A stretch of DNA of 64,000 nt from a virus. Under the pieces are notes generated by a model. The model was given only the letters and a program-made list of their open reading frames with translations. It searched no databases and had not been told where the DNA came from. The stretch covers positions 30,913 through 94,912 of the IMG/VR virus record IMGVR_UViG_3300037246_002669; one strand, written 5' to 3'. Position numbers and translations under genes: made by a program. Shown piece by piece: positions 42,898 to 50,828 of this stretch (the stretch's first letter is position 1; each line of letters begins with the position of its first letter).

Positions 42898-44421
42898 TTA
42901 CTTGAGTTTTTGGATTGCCTTGTAAGCGTAGTGACTCGGCATGGTTTTAAATCGAAGGCGGGACATCTCGCCGACGAACTCTTCGTCATGGTAGCGATAC
43001 TTCATGTGCGCCAGTTCGTGGAGAGCCATTTCTTTCAGGTATTCGACTAACATCCATCGTTTTTTCATCGGAGTCTTACTTCCTCCCAGAATTTTATCGG
43101 GGTTAACCGACACTACCACATTACCGGTGGAGTCCATACGGAAGGATGCTGCCCTGTCGTCGTCAAAGTCAAATCCGGCAGTGAAGGAAATGTAATTTTC
43201 GTCGTCCAGCAAAATCTGCTTTACAATTTCCGTCCACATCTCAGCCAGGACATTACCATACTTGGAGGAGAGGAACTTTTGTACTCTGTCCTCATCACTC
43301 ACTTCATGACTCACGAAGAAATCGGGTTTGTACCCAACGAAGTTCAGTTTAGCAGTGTCCACTTCAGTATCACTGAGGCATCCCCCATTGTCGAAAATTT
43401 CCTTGGCTTCAATCATGATCCGTTCGTAAGCCACGGACTCCGAAACTCCTTCCATCAGGGAAGCTAAGCCCGTCACCATGGAAGCCAGCCCTTTTTTAGT
43501 TTCAGGCAGGATGTCAGAGCGCAGCTGGGAAGTTACCATCCCCGCGCGGAAAGAGGACTGGGTTGCATTGACGTGAACTTTGCCGGTTCCATTCAGTATT
43601 CCTGAGATCATGACTTTAGGGGGATTAAGAATTGCCTTGCGATCGGCGGATATTTTGCGGGTTAACTTTGCGACTTCCTCTGCATAACGTTCCTTTAATG
43701 AGTCGCGGTTGGAGTTCAGGCACTCCACTGAGTTTTTGGAGAGTTCCAAGGTCAACCTTGCGCCGATGTCTCCAATGTGTTCGGAAAACATCCAGACTCC
43801 ATTAATCCTGAAATGCATGTGGGGATCATTCCCGACTTCCTCGTTAATATGAAGTTTTGCCCAATCAAACTCATGGCAGCCGCCATTGCCTTTGGTTATT
43901 TTTGTCTTAATGATCTCACCGTCCACTGAGATTTTGCAAGGCACTTCCATTTTGGCAGCAACGAGCGCGAAGCAGGCGCGAAGTTGGTCCATGTCCTCGG
44001 CTTTGGGAATCCAGATGGAAGCTCGGGTTCCCTGCACAAACTCGTTAGATTCGATGGTATAACCGGCACCCTTACCAGTGACCTTATACCGATCAGTCAG
44101 GATTTGATACCGGGTCCATGAAAAGTAGAGGAGATCTTTGGCTTTCCCAAAACCACCAACTGCATCATCGCCGTCCTTATAGGAACCGCCCAGGGTGAGG
44201 AGTTGGGCCAAAACCGGGCGTTTCATTCCAGAACCATCATCAATAATGTCAATCCGGCGATCACTCGGGACAAACTTCACTTCGATTTCAGTGGCACCCG
44301 CATCAATTGAGTTTTGGTAGAACTCACGAGGAAGGGCAGTTCGATAGTTTCGATAATCGGCTTTTGCCATTGTAAGAAAATATCCGTTCGGTACTGTCAA
44401 GGTGTTTTCATGTTTTGCCAT
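42898..44421 (-). CDS. GHKL ATPase fused to HExxH metallopeptidase-like domain
   Basis: 507 residues. The GHKL (Bergerat) motifs are complete: EFYQNSIDAG (N box), IIDDGSGM (DxGxG), and GGFGKAK (GxxGxG-like). They resemble HSP90/MutL ATP clamps. A middle domain of about 200 residues is unassigned. Near the C-terminus MALHELAHMKYRYHDEEF carries HELAH (about 468-472), a zincin-type zinc site. It has its own promoter cassette and terminator. The combination suggests ATP-gated proteolysis, possibly against a host defence; this is inference. Confidence 0.75.
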   Translation of the reverse strand: MAKHENTLTVPNGYFLTMAKADYRNYRTALPREFYQNSIDAGATEIEVKFVPSDRRIDIIDDGSGMKRPVLAQLLTLGGSYKDGDDAVGGFGKAKDLLYFSWTRYQILTDRYKVTGKGAGYTIESNEFVQGTRASIWIPKAEDMDQLRACFALVAAKMEVPCKISVDGEIIKTKITKGNGGCHEFDWAKLHINEEVGNDPHMHFRINGVWMFSEHIGDIGARLTLELSKNSVECLNSNRDSLKERYAEEVAKLTRKISADRKAILNPPKVMISGILNGTGKVHVNATQSSFRAGMVTSQLRSDILPETKKGLASMVTGLASLMEGVSESVAYERIMIEAKEIFDNGGCLSDTEVDTAKLNFVGYKPDFFVSHEVSDEDRVQKFLSSKYGNVLAEMWTEIVKQILLDDENYISFTAGFDFDDDRAASFRMDSTGNVVVSVNPDKILGGSKTPMKKRWMLVEYLKEMALHELAHMKYRYHDEEFVGEMSRLRFKTMPSHYAYKAIQKLK

Positions 44422-44471
44422 CTTCACTGCCTCCTGTTAAGTTTCGGGTTGTTTCCTGCCATGTTAAATAC

Positions 44472-44500
44472 AATCTAACACCGGTTAAAATCATTGTCAA
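44472..44500 (-). promoter_or_regulatory. Promoter cassette P1 (GHKL gene)
   Basis: TTGACA, 17 bases, TAGATT on the minus strand. The -10 lies within a near-palindrome with arms close to GTGTTAGAT and ATTTAACAC. No adjacent TTGCAA palindrome here. Confidence 0.8.
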
Positions 44501-44519
44501 GGAAAAATCGTCTAAGGCA

Positions 44520-44553
44520 CAAAAAATCCGGGCACCACTGGAAGCACCCGGAC
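44520..44553 (-). terminator. Terminator upstream of P1
   Basis: TCCGGGTGC...GTGCCCGGA stem, then TTTTTT on the minus strand. It ends the unit of genes at 44567-45675. Confidence 0.8.
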
Positions 44554-44566
44554 TCGTAAATGGCGT

Positions 44567-44806
44567 TTAAGTCTGCAGAATCAGGCTTTCGAGCGTTACG
44601 TTTGCCACAGTATCCCCGTCATGGTCAGCTATGTCCAGCCCAAACTCAAGGTCGATGTCGCCCGTCTGCTCCATGGCCATCACTACGTGGGCAGGATACA
44701 CTTCAGCGTAGTTGCAGGAATTCCCTAACTCGCATGTCACTGAGTATCCCGTGTAGTTCTGTTTGATTGCTTCTGCTAAAATAGCCGCGCACTCTACTTT
44801 AGTCAT
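44567..44806 (-). CDS. 79-residue hypothetical protein
   Basis: MTKVECAAILAEAIKQN start, chosen because it overlaps the upstream stop (ATGA). Cys-containing and acidic (TCELGNSCNYAEVYPAHVV, DIADHDGD). Unknown. Confidence 0.65.
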   Translation of the reverse strand: MTKVECAAILAEAIKQNYTGYSVTCELGNSCNYAEVYPAHVVMAMEQTGDIDLEFGLDIADHDGDTVANVTLESLILQT

Positions 44807-45027
44807 GTCACTCTTGTTCCTTCTTTTATAAATGCGGTGTAAGTGCTGGACTTGTTGTCCCATACCCCTCTTGCCACTACTTCCCCGTTGGGTAGCAGAT
44901 ATTCTATGGTATAACCGGCCACTCGGGTGTCTCCATTCCATCCGGCATCCCGAAGAACTTGGCCAAATTTGTGATCCTGGGTTTTCCCCAATTCGATAAG
45001 CGTTACTTCCCTGTTTTTCTCTTCCAT
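44803..45027 (-). CDS. 74-residue hypothetical protein
   Basis: MEEKNREVTLIELGK, alpha/beta, no known motif. AAAAGGAG precedes the ATG and its stop is coupled to the next gene. Confidence 0.65.
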   Translation of the reverse strand: MEEKNREVTLIELGKTQDHKFGQVLRDAGWNGDTRVAGYTIEYLLPNGEVVARGVWDNKSSTYTAFIKEGTRVT

Positions 45028-45042
45028 CTCAATGTCTCCTTT

Positions 45043-45675
45043 TTAAAAGGTCTCACAAGCCTTTGTCTGTTCTTCCGGCCCCATGGAAATCGGCATCAAT
45101 ACCACTTGAAACATGAAATTTTCGAGAAGAACTATGCCATCTCGTAATACAGTGACAGTCAGTTCTGCTTTTCCGATGGCGTTAAATGCATTACAAAATC
45201 TGGGAGCACTGATCGCGGTCCGGTTGTTCACGCACTTGGCAATGCGCCATAAGGTTATACTGGCCCAGTCCTTAGTATCATCGCACAGATACTCTGAAGG
45301 GAGGACAATTTCACACACTGTGTTCCTTGCAGTTTTTTCTGCCAGAATGTACTCGTCTATATCAGGGTAATTGCCCTCTACTTCTCCGGCGTAGACCACT
45401 TCCACTTGGGTTTTCGTGCCTTTTGTGATACCCCAAAGACCGGGAAAATCCAGATCCTCTAAATCCCTATCATGTTTGTAAATCCGTAATTCCATCCCGT
45501 CCGAAAAGTAAGCACGCCGAGACTCCACCGCTATGGATTTATGCCCAGGGACTTCGTACTTAGATGAGCGGTACTTAGGGGAGTGGTATTTCCTACTGTA
45601 GATCCCCATGAAGAACTTCACTGTCTCAGGCCAATGTAAACTGGTTCTCTTGTCCCATGTTCTCTTCTCTCCCAT
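45043..45675 (-). CDS. 210-residue hypothetical protein
   Basis: MGEKRTWDKRTSLHWPETVK. A basic N-terminus with Ser/Tyr/Lys repeats (KYHSPKYRSSKYEV) precedes a beta-rich domain (TQVEVVYAGEVEGNYPDIDEYI). GGAGGATCGGGAAC lies before the ATG. Unknown. Confidence 0.68.
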   Translation of the reverse strand: MGEKRTWDKRTSLHWPETVKFFMGIYSRKYHSPKYRSSKYEVPGHKSIAVESRRAYFSDGMELRIYKHDRDLEDLDFPGLWGITKGTKTQVEVVYAGEVEGNYPDIDEYILAEKTARNTVCEIVLPSEYLCDDTKDWASITLWRIAKCVNNRTAISAPRFCNAFNAIGKAELTVTVLRDGIVLLENFMFQVVLMPISMGPEEQTKACETF

Positions 45676-45691
45676 GTTCCCGATCCTCCTT

Positions 45692-45877
45692 TTAGTGAAA
45701 AACTATTTGAGCCATTTGCAACTTGACCGACAGGACTTGACCGACAGGCATCGCGTCACCTTTCCGCGTACTCCCATAAAATTTCACAATAGGCATGATC
45801 TGGCCTTTTGGTGCGAAACCCTTATAGTCACAGGGTCTCCCTTCCGCTACTACTTTGTACAATTTGTGACTTGCCAT
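45692..45877 (-). CDS. 61-residue hypothetical protein
   Basis: MASHKLYKVVAEGRPCDYKG start after AAGGGGTGGGCA. Small, basic, beta-rich. Unknown. Confidence 0.6.
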   Translation of the reverse strand: MASHKLYKVVAEGRPCDYKGFAPKGQIMPIVKFYGSTRKGDAMPVGQVLSVKLQMAQIVFH

Positions 45878-45902
45878 TGCCCACCCCTTTTTTGTCAAAT
45901 AA

Positions 45903-45929
45903 ATAAAAAAGGACACCCGTTAAGGTGTC
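45903..45929 (-). terminator. Terminator after the 67-residue gene
   Basis: GGACACC-TTAACG-GGTGTCC stem followed by TTTTTT on the minus strand. It isolates the 45940-46143 gene as a single-gene unit. Confidence 0.82.
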
Positions 45930-45939
45930 CCATGATAGT

Positions 45940-46143
45940 CTATCCAATCAACATATTCTGCGCGTCTCGCATCCGGGCAAGTACATCCTGAATTGATACA
46001 TAGCCGTCAAGTTCGTCCCCGCAGTGGAACTTAGTGGACAGAAGATAGGTTTCCAATTCAATCAAAGTTTCCCGCGCACTCTGCTTTTCCGCCTCAAGTT
46101 CAGCCACTCTGTCCTGCAAGGTTTTGATATAATTTTTAGCCAT
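45940..46143 (-). CDS. 67-residue coiled-coil protein
   Basis: MAKNYIKTLQDRVAELEAEK start, with a helical heptad pattern to about residue 38. AGGAGG is 8 bases before the ATG. A monocistronic unit between P2 and a terminator, so it is probably made in quantity early. Function unknown. Confidence 0.68.
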   Translation of the reverse strand: MAKNYIKTLQDRVAELEAEKQSARETLIELETYLLSTKFHCGDELDGYVSIQDVLARMRDAQNMLIG

Positions 46144-46209
46144 CTTCATGTCCTCCTACTAAGGTTCGGGGTTTCAAAGTGCGAGGTGATTTCCCCGCCG
46201 TTCAAGTAC

Positions 46210-46238
46210 AATCTAACACCGGTTAAAATCATTGTCAA
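46210..46238 (-). promoter_or_regulatory. Promoter cassette P2
   Basis: TTGACA-17-TAGATT. The distal operator arm is altered compared with P3. A TTGCAA palindrome lies 16 bases upstream of the -35. Confidence 0.8.
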
Positions 46239-46254
46239 GGGATTTTTAGGAAAA

Positions 46255-46274
46255 ATTTGCAATTTATTGCAAAT
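46255..46274. repeat. Dispersed TTGCAA palindrome, copy 10
   Basis: Perfect copy just upstream of promoter P2. Confidence 0.9.
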
Positions 46275-46288
46275 CCCCTGTAACCAGA

Positions 46289-46543
46289 CTAATGTATGGT
46301 AACAGTCCCGCATAGCAGTTGTTCCCTTATAAGGGAAACGAACTTGTCTGCCTCGGCAGTCGTGCGGAACTTGTATTTGATAAAAACATCCTGCATAACT
46401 CTGCGCTCGCCACTGTGTTGTCCGAAGTTATCCCACGCGATATCCATTACTTTTTTGCGATTCTGCTGCGGTACGTGAAAAAGTTCCACTGTCGTTTCCA
46501 CTGGGTATCTCCCTTCGGTAGACTCAATATGATTAAGTGCCAT
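46289..46543 (-). CDS. 84-residue hypothetical protein
   Basis: MALNHIESTEGRYPVETTVE, then helix and strand segments. The region before the ATG lacks a clear ribosome binding site, so the start is uncertain. Last gene of the P3 unit. Confidence 0.55.
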   Translation of the reverse strand: MALNHIESTEGRYPVETTVELFHVPQQNRKKVMDIAWDNFGQHSGERRVMQDVFIKYKFRTTAEADKFVSLIREQLLCGTVTIH

Positions 46544-46591
46544 ACTTTATAGATTCATTAAAGCACAGCACTCAAGTATTATCCAACAGTT

Positions 46592-46945
46592 TTACCCGTG
46601 GATCTTTCCCCACGGAGGTGACAACCGTTCAAGGTACTCCGGTTTCTTGCAATGGGCACAGAGCACTCCGAGATTACTAACTTTGCCGCACCAGTTGCAG
46701 CGCATTTTATAAGGACGAATATCATCAATGACTTCCGCAACTGATCCGATCATGATGCGCATTCCCTGGTCACTTACTCCCTCGATCGGACCGGTATTGA
46801 ACTGGTCCTTAAACAGGAACTCTGTCTCCACTTCCAAGGTCATACCCTGAATCTTCTCCAATTGTTTCGCCCACTCCCAGTTTATCACAAACTGTTGCTG
46901 TCGAACGTACAGTTCCCCTGCATTGTCTCTGATTCGAATTTTCAC
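46592..46945 (-). CDS. Zinc-ribbon protein
   Basis: 117 residues, GTG start after AAGGAGG. CNWCGKVSNLGVLCAHC near the C-terminus is a zinc ribbon. The preceding domain is beta-rich (MTLEVETEFLFKDQFN). Unknown. Confidence 0.68.
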   Translation of the reverse strand: MKIRIRDNAGELYVRQQQFVINWEWAKQLEKIQGMTLEVETEFLFKDQFNTGPIEGVSDQGMRIMIGSVAEVIDDIRPYKMRCNWCGKVSNLGVLCAHCKKPEYLERLSPPWGKIHG

Positions 46946-46974
46946 TTTCTGCCTCCTTCAAGGTTACTTAAGAA

Positions 46975-47523
46975 TTATCGAAGATATGCCACTCCGTAGA
47001 CACCGCAGCACTTCATGTACTTTTCGGGACTGTCGTAAATGTTGCCTCGCGCATGTTTGGCCGGGGACTTCCAGCCTGCAGGCTTCAAGATGTCGCCGTT
47101 TTCCATGTTCACGAAACAATAAACAGAACGCTGCTCCAGTGTCATACATTCCGAATTTTCGGGAATATACCCGGTAAAGACCTTGACGTACTTTTTGCCT
47201 ACTGAGAAGTCGGTGGACGTGGGAATTACGGAAACAGCGGAACCCCTGGTAGACTCGATCATCCGTTTCAGGTGCTTCATGAATCGCACGCACTTGGTAT
47301 CAAATGAATGGGAGCCGGTAGTCAGTTCGATTTTCTTATCGAAATTGAAAGGCGTTTCCGCTTTCGCCGCCTGTTTCCGCTTTTCCATCTCCACTTCCAC
47401 GTCCGCAGCGAAATAATCCTCCAGCAGTTCGCCCACTCTCGGAATCGCCAGCAACTTGGCTCCGGTAGATTCCGAAATGATATCTTCCAAAATAGTTTCC
47501 ATTTCCTTCGCGTCTGTACTCAT
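46975..47523 (-). CDS. Conserved-looking phage protein, unknown function
   Basis: 182 residues. The C-terminal half contains RSVYCFVNMENGDILKPAGW then KSPAKHARGNIYD, a block I associate with a widespread phage hypothetical family of unknown function. The N-terminus is acidic. First gene of the P3 unit. Confidence 0.72.
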   Translation of the reverse strand: MSTDAKEMETILEDIISESTGAKLLAIPRVGELLEDYFAADVEVEMEKRKQAAKAETPFNFDKKIELTTGSHSFDTKCVRFMKHLKRMIESTRGSAVSVIPTSTDFSVGKKYVKVFTGYIPENSECMTLEQRSVYCFVNMENGDILKPAGWKSPAKHARGNIYDSPEKYMKCCGVYGVAYLR

Positions 47524-47595
47524 GGTAACGACCTCCTGTTAAGATTATGAAAAAATGTGCAAGGTGAGGGAACCGTTTCCCACCGTGTTAAATAC

Positions 47596-47624
47596 AATCT
47601 AACACCGGTAAAAATCATTGTCAA
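47596..47624 (-). promoter_or_regulatory. Promoter cassette P3 with full operator
   Basis: TTGACA-17-TAGATT. The operator palindrome at 47585-47605 has 9-bp arms GTGTTAGAT and ATTTAACAC (one mismatch) around TGT, covering the -10. Confidence 0.85.
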
Positions 47625-47629
47625 GGGAT

Positions 47630-47649
47630 TATTGCAAGAAATTGCAAAT
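47630..47649. repeat. TTGCAA palindrome variant, copy 11
   Basis: GA replaces TT beside the centre; both TTGCAA cores and their 10-bp spacing are kept. It lies 6 bases upstream of the P3 -35. Confidence 0.85.
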
Positions 47650-47677
47650 AAAAAAAGGGATACCCGAAAGCATCCCC
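47649..47677 (-). terminator. Terminator upstream of P3
   Basis: GGGATGC-TTTC-GGGTATCCC stem then TTTTTTT on the minus strand. It ends the HNH paralogue 2 unit. Confidence 0.75.
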
Positions 47678-47701
47678 ATTTTCAGTACTTGACTCCTTGT
47701 G

Positions 47702-48271
47702 TTAGGGGTACTTTCTATCCAGTAATAAATCTATGTACAAAAATGGTTCGTTGTTTTTCAGCCACTGAAAAGATGATGAAATTGTGCAACAATTTGGGAA
47801 ATTGTGTTCCTTTTCTGCCTGCCAGCGAGCGAGAACCGCGTCCGTAAAATTGGGAAAATAACCGAGATATATTGTGATACCATCTACCACGATTTGCGAT
47901 TTCCATTTTCGGGAAGCCTTGCTCCAATGAACTCCGATCACACCGGATGAATTACGGGAGTTTATACCCGCGTTTCTACTCTGACATTGGGGAGTTGCCT
48001 CTCTCAAATTCGTGATACGATTATCGTGCCTAATTCTGTTCTTGTGATCAATTGTGTACTCGGGGAAGTATCCATAATACATCAACCACGCAACACGATG
48101 CGCAGAATACAATTTAGGACCCACATGTAGAACAACATACCCATCGTTAAGGGAGCCCGCTTCTTCACCGATACGGTATCCTGCCCAGTTTGTTTTCCGG
48201 GTAAGAATGCCAGTTTCCGGATTATAATTCCATCTCCGATGGGCTTCTTCATATGTGAGATCTTTTTTCAT
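47702..48271 (-). CDS. HNH-AP2 homing endonuclease, paralogue 2
   Basis: 189 residues (MKKDLTYEEAHRRWNYNPET). HRVAWLMYYGYFPEY, IDHKNRIRHDNRITNLREAT (HNH) and SGVIGVHWSKASRKWKSQI (AP2-like). Over half its residues match paralogues 1 and 3. Inserted between the methyltransferase and the P3 unit. Confidence 0.88.
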   Translation of the reverse strand: MKKDLTYEEAHRRWNYNPETGILTRKTNWAGYRIGEEAGSLNDGYVVLHVGPKLYSAHRVAWLMYYGYFPEYTIDHKNRIRHDNRITNLREATPQCQSRNAGINSRNSSGVIGVHWSKASRKWKSQIVVDGITIYLGYFPNFTDAVLARWQAEKEHNFPNCCTISSSFQWLKNNEPFLYIDLLLDRKYP

Positions 48272-48292
48272 GGATACTTCCCCTTTTTCCTT

Positions 48293-48886
48293 TTAGGGAT
48301 GTAATGTCTTGATCGCTTCCACTCTGAAATCACGATTTCCCATACCGTGTGTCAGTCCAATTCCTACGTGTACAACGTTAAACCCGGCTTCCTTGCAGGC
48401 ATCCGCAGCGGTCTCCCCTGTCCAGCCCGACAAATGCCCCCAATGCGCTCCCCACTTCGTTATGTGTGCGGAGTCGTCCGCGAACATGTGCTGGATGTAT
48501 AATGGAATATTGTTCTGCTTCTCCACGTAAAGTTTGTATGCACCGATCACATCGGGTCCCTCCAGTATCAACTTCCCGCCCGGTCGTAGAATATGGTAAA
48601 ACGACTTCAGCATTTCACGAGCGGCAGGCCGTCTGAAGTGTTCGATCACATGGGCCGAAAGTATTTCCGCGAACGTGTTTTCTTCAAACTTGTCCTGGAG
48701 TTCGGTAATGTTACCGAGCACATCTGTTTCCATTCCCCCATGTTTCATCGTGGCTATGTCGTAATTGACACATTCTTTCTTGATCATCAGGCCACTGCCT
48801 GCATTAAGTTTTGGATTTTTCTTGCAGTCAGGAAGGCACTCCCCTCCATTTTCTATTCTGTTGCATATCGCGCACAACTTAGACAT
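48293..48886 (-). CDS. Class I SAM-dependent methyltransferase with zinc knuckle, copy A
   Basis: 197 residues. N-terminal LCAICNRIENGGECLPDC zinc knuckle, then NPKLNAGSG (motif I), LSAHVIEHF and ILRPGGKLILEGPDV (post-motif region) as in Methyltransf_11-type enzymes. No DPPY/NPPY motif, so DNA amino-methylation is unlikely. The substrate may be a small molecule, glycan or protein. AAAGGAG precedes the ATG. Confidence 0.8.
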   Translation of the reverse strand: MSKLCAICNRIENGGECLPDCKKNPKLNAGSGLMIKKECVNYDIATMKHGGMETDVLGNITELQDKFEENTFAEILSAHVIEHFRRPAAREMLKSFYHILRPGGKLILEGPDVIGAYKLYVEKQNNIPLYIQHMFADDSAHITKWGAHWGHLSGWTGETAADACKEAGFNVVHVGIGLTHGMGNRDFRVEAIKTLHP

Positions 48887-48945
48887 TTTCGACTCCTTTA
48901 CTTGGTATTGTTTGAATAGCAATAGTCCTCAAACTGAATGTCTGA

Positions 48946-48974
48946 AGACTATCGCAAAAACTACTTATTGTCAA
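48946..48974 (-). promoter_or_regulatory. Possible promoter of methyltransferase copy A
   Basis: TTGACA at 48974-48969, 17 bases, TAGTCT. Perfect -35, weak -10; not one of the repeated cassettes. Confidence 0.4.
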
Positions 48975-48982
48975 ACCACTTT

Positions 48983-49213
48983 TTACAGATCAAAGTCCCA
49001 TGATAGCAACCTTGCAGTCCGAATCATCCTGTCTTCCAGAGGTTTCGGAACCCAGCCATCTTCGGGAATGTCAGCAATGCACTTATGGGCGGTTTGTTCC
49101 TTACAGATTTTGCAGACCGGATAACATTCGCCATAATGATTAGTACTAAGTTCTAATTCGCTATCGCACTTTGTGCATCGGTACGCCTTCCAATCTACTT
49201 TGACTTTTGGCAC
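48983..49213 (-). CDS. Zinc-ribbon mini protein
   Basis: 76 residues, GTG start after AAGGAG. YRCTKCDSELEL and YPVCKICKEQTAHKC form a two-knuckle zinc ribbon. Unknown. Confidence 0.68.
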   Translation of the reverse strand: MPKVKVDWKAYRCTKCDSELELSTNHYGECYPVCKICKEQTAHKCIADIPEDGWVPKPLEDRMIRTARLLSWDFDL

Positions 49214-49239
49214 GGTAACTATCTCCTTAAAAGAGTAGA

Positions 49240-49258
49240 GGGAGGGACTTGCCCTCCC
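49240..49258 (-). terminator. Possible terminator hairpin
   Basis: GGGAGGGC-AAG-TCCCTCCC with a weak, interrupted T-run (TCTACTCTTTT) on the minus strand. Confidence 0.5.
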
Positions 49259-49267
49259 GAGTGGATA

Positions 49268-50071
49268 TTAAGGGCATTCCCATATTAAGGTAATCCCGAA
49301 GATCATATTTACTGAGTCCACTGCATTGTCGCCAAACATGGCAGTTGCCCTTCGAATTGCCCGATACTGGTCTTCAGGAAAAAGGTTGACTATGCCTTTG
49401 AAGTAAATGATGTCGCCCTTGCCATTGAGCCACACTACCCCCAAGTTATGGGAGTAGGTGTTGGTATCGGTAATTCGGATGCACTTGCCCTTCCCCACCA
49501 ACTTTTCCACAAGTGCGATGATCTGCTCTACTGAAAGACCGGCATCACTAACTTCTTCCAATATGCACTCCGGTTCACAGTCGCACTGAGTTTCTTTCAG
49601 CCGGATAAGGTGTACAGGATCGGTCACATACTTGCGCACTTCCTCCATGAACTTAGTTTCGTCAGCTTCTGAGAAGGTAAGACCTACATGTACTTGGTCG
49701 AGTTTCTTTTCTGAGAATGCAGGGGACTCCTTCGCCGGTTTGAACACTATCATATCTGAGAAGTCACCATTGACTTTGACCTGTACAAGTATCCCGTCGA
49801 AGAGGACTTCTTCTCCATCCAGCAACTCTATCCCTGAATGATCGAAAGACTTGGGATGAGCACTGATCACTGCGGACTCCTGAATGGCGTAGAACAACTC
49901 GGGTTCCTGCCCTTTTTTCTTCGCTATTTCCGTTTCAAGGGCTACTGCAGTTTTGGGGTCTTCGCCGCACTCCCATGCATACCCTGCTACCGAATGTGCC
50001 GTACCATAGTTGTGCCCGTAAGACTTGCCAAGATCGACTTTGACTCTGGTACCATGATTAACCTGTTTCAT
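49268..50071 (-). CDS. 267-residue hypothetical protein
   Basis: MKQVNHGTRVKVDLGKSYGH after AAAGGAG. Alpha/beta with an acidic Cys pair (TQCDCEPECILEE). No family recognised. First gene of the P4 unit. Confidence 0.68.
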   Translation of the reverse strand: MKQVNHGTRVKVDLGKSYGHNYGTAHSVAGYAWECGEDPKTAVALETEIAKKKGQEPELFYAIQESAVISAHPKSFDHSGIELLDGEEVLFDGILVQVKVNGDFSDMIVFKPAKESPAFSEKKLDQVHVGLTFSEADETKFMEEVRKYVTDPVHLIRLKETQCDCEPECILEEVSDAGLSVEQIIALVEKLVGKGKCIRITDTNTYSHNLGVVWLNGKGDIIYFKGIVNLFPEDQYRAIRRATAMFGDNAVDSVNMIFGITLIWECP

Positions 50072-50139
50072 GATGACTACTCCTTTCAAAAAAGATTAGG
50101 ATTTAAAGGCCGGAATCCATTTCCTGCCGTGTTAAATAC

Positions 50140-50168
50140 AATCTAACATCGGTTAAAACCATTGTCAA
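50140..50168 (-). promoter_or_regulatory. Promoter cassette P4
   Basis: TTGACA (overlapping a TGGTTT spacer start), 17 bases, TAGATT; operator arms nearly intact. Confidence 0.82.
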
Positions 50169-50173
50169 GGGAT

Positions 50174-50193
50174 TATTGCAAGAAATTGCAAAT
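50174..50193. repeat. TTGCAA palindrome variant, copy 12
   Basis: Same GA variant as copy 11, 6 bases upstream of the P4 -35. Confidence 0.85.
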
Positions 50194-50222
50194 AAAAAAG
50201 GGATACCCGCTAAAGCATCCCT
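50194..50222 (-). terminator. Terminator upstream of P4
   Basis: GGGATGC-TTTAGC-GGGTATCCC stem then TTTTTTATT on the minus strand. It ends the methyltransferase copy B unit. Confidence 0.75.
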
Positions 50223-50236
50223 TTTTCAGTACTTAA

Positions 50237-50827
50237 CTACCTTTGCAGTGGATTTTTCCAGGCGACCACTCGAAAACACCGAGGCCACTCTACGGGAGTC
50301 AGCCCGTAGTTACGTATTATAAATGAGAACCCGGCTTCCCTGACTGCAGTCGCCGCAGTGTCCTTTGTCCATCCACTTCTGCAGGCCCACTGGGTTCCTT
50401 TATCATTCCGGTCCCGTTCGGCAAACAGGCACTCGATGTATCCCGGGACATCACAAGAATTCGTCACATAATGATGGAAGGACTTGACCACATCGGGACC
50501 TTCAAGAACTACCATACCGCCAGGACGTAAGATACGGTAAAAAGATCTCAACATTTTCGCTACTTCGGTCGCCCGAAACTGCTGAATTACATGGGCGCAC
50601 CGGATCTCGGCAAAGGTACTTTCCGCGAACTGGATATTAATGTCCACTATGTTGCCGAACATGTCGGTCCTCATTCCGTCGGTCTTTGTCTCCTCGATGT
50701 CGTAATTGATAAACTCCTCCAGCAGTATAGGTCCGCTTCCCACGTTGAGTTTGGGATTTTCTTTGCAATCCTGACTGCACTTAAATCCATTTCTGATCCT
50801 GTGGCACATTTCACAAAGCTTGAGCAT
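50237..50827 (-). CDS. SAM-dependent methyltransferase with zinc knuckle, copy B
   Basis: 196 residues, a clear paralogue of copy A: LCEMCHRIRNGFKCSQDC, NPKLNVGSG, ILRPGGMVVLEGPDVV. HVIEHF of copy A is HVIQQF here, which may alter activity. AGGAG precedes the ATG. Confidence 0.8.
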   Translation of the reverse strand: MLKLCEMCHRIRNGFKCSQDCKENPKLNVGSGPILLEEFINYDIEETKTDGMRTDMFGNIVDINIQFAESTFAEIRCAHVIQQFRATEVAKMLRSFYRILRPGGMVVLEGPDVVKSFHHYVTNSCDVPGYIECLFAERDRNDKGTQWACRSGWTKDTAATAVREAGFSFIIRNYGLTPVEWPRCFRVVAWKNPLQR

Positions 50828-50828
50828 T

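Noticed and set aside
48293-50827. DNA methyltransferase of a restriction-evasion system
   Set aside because: No DPPY, NPPY or PCQ-type catalytic motif was seen in either methyltransferase.
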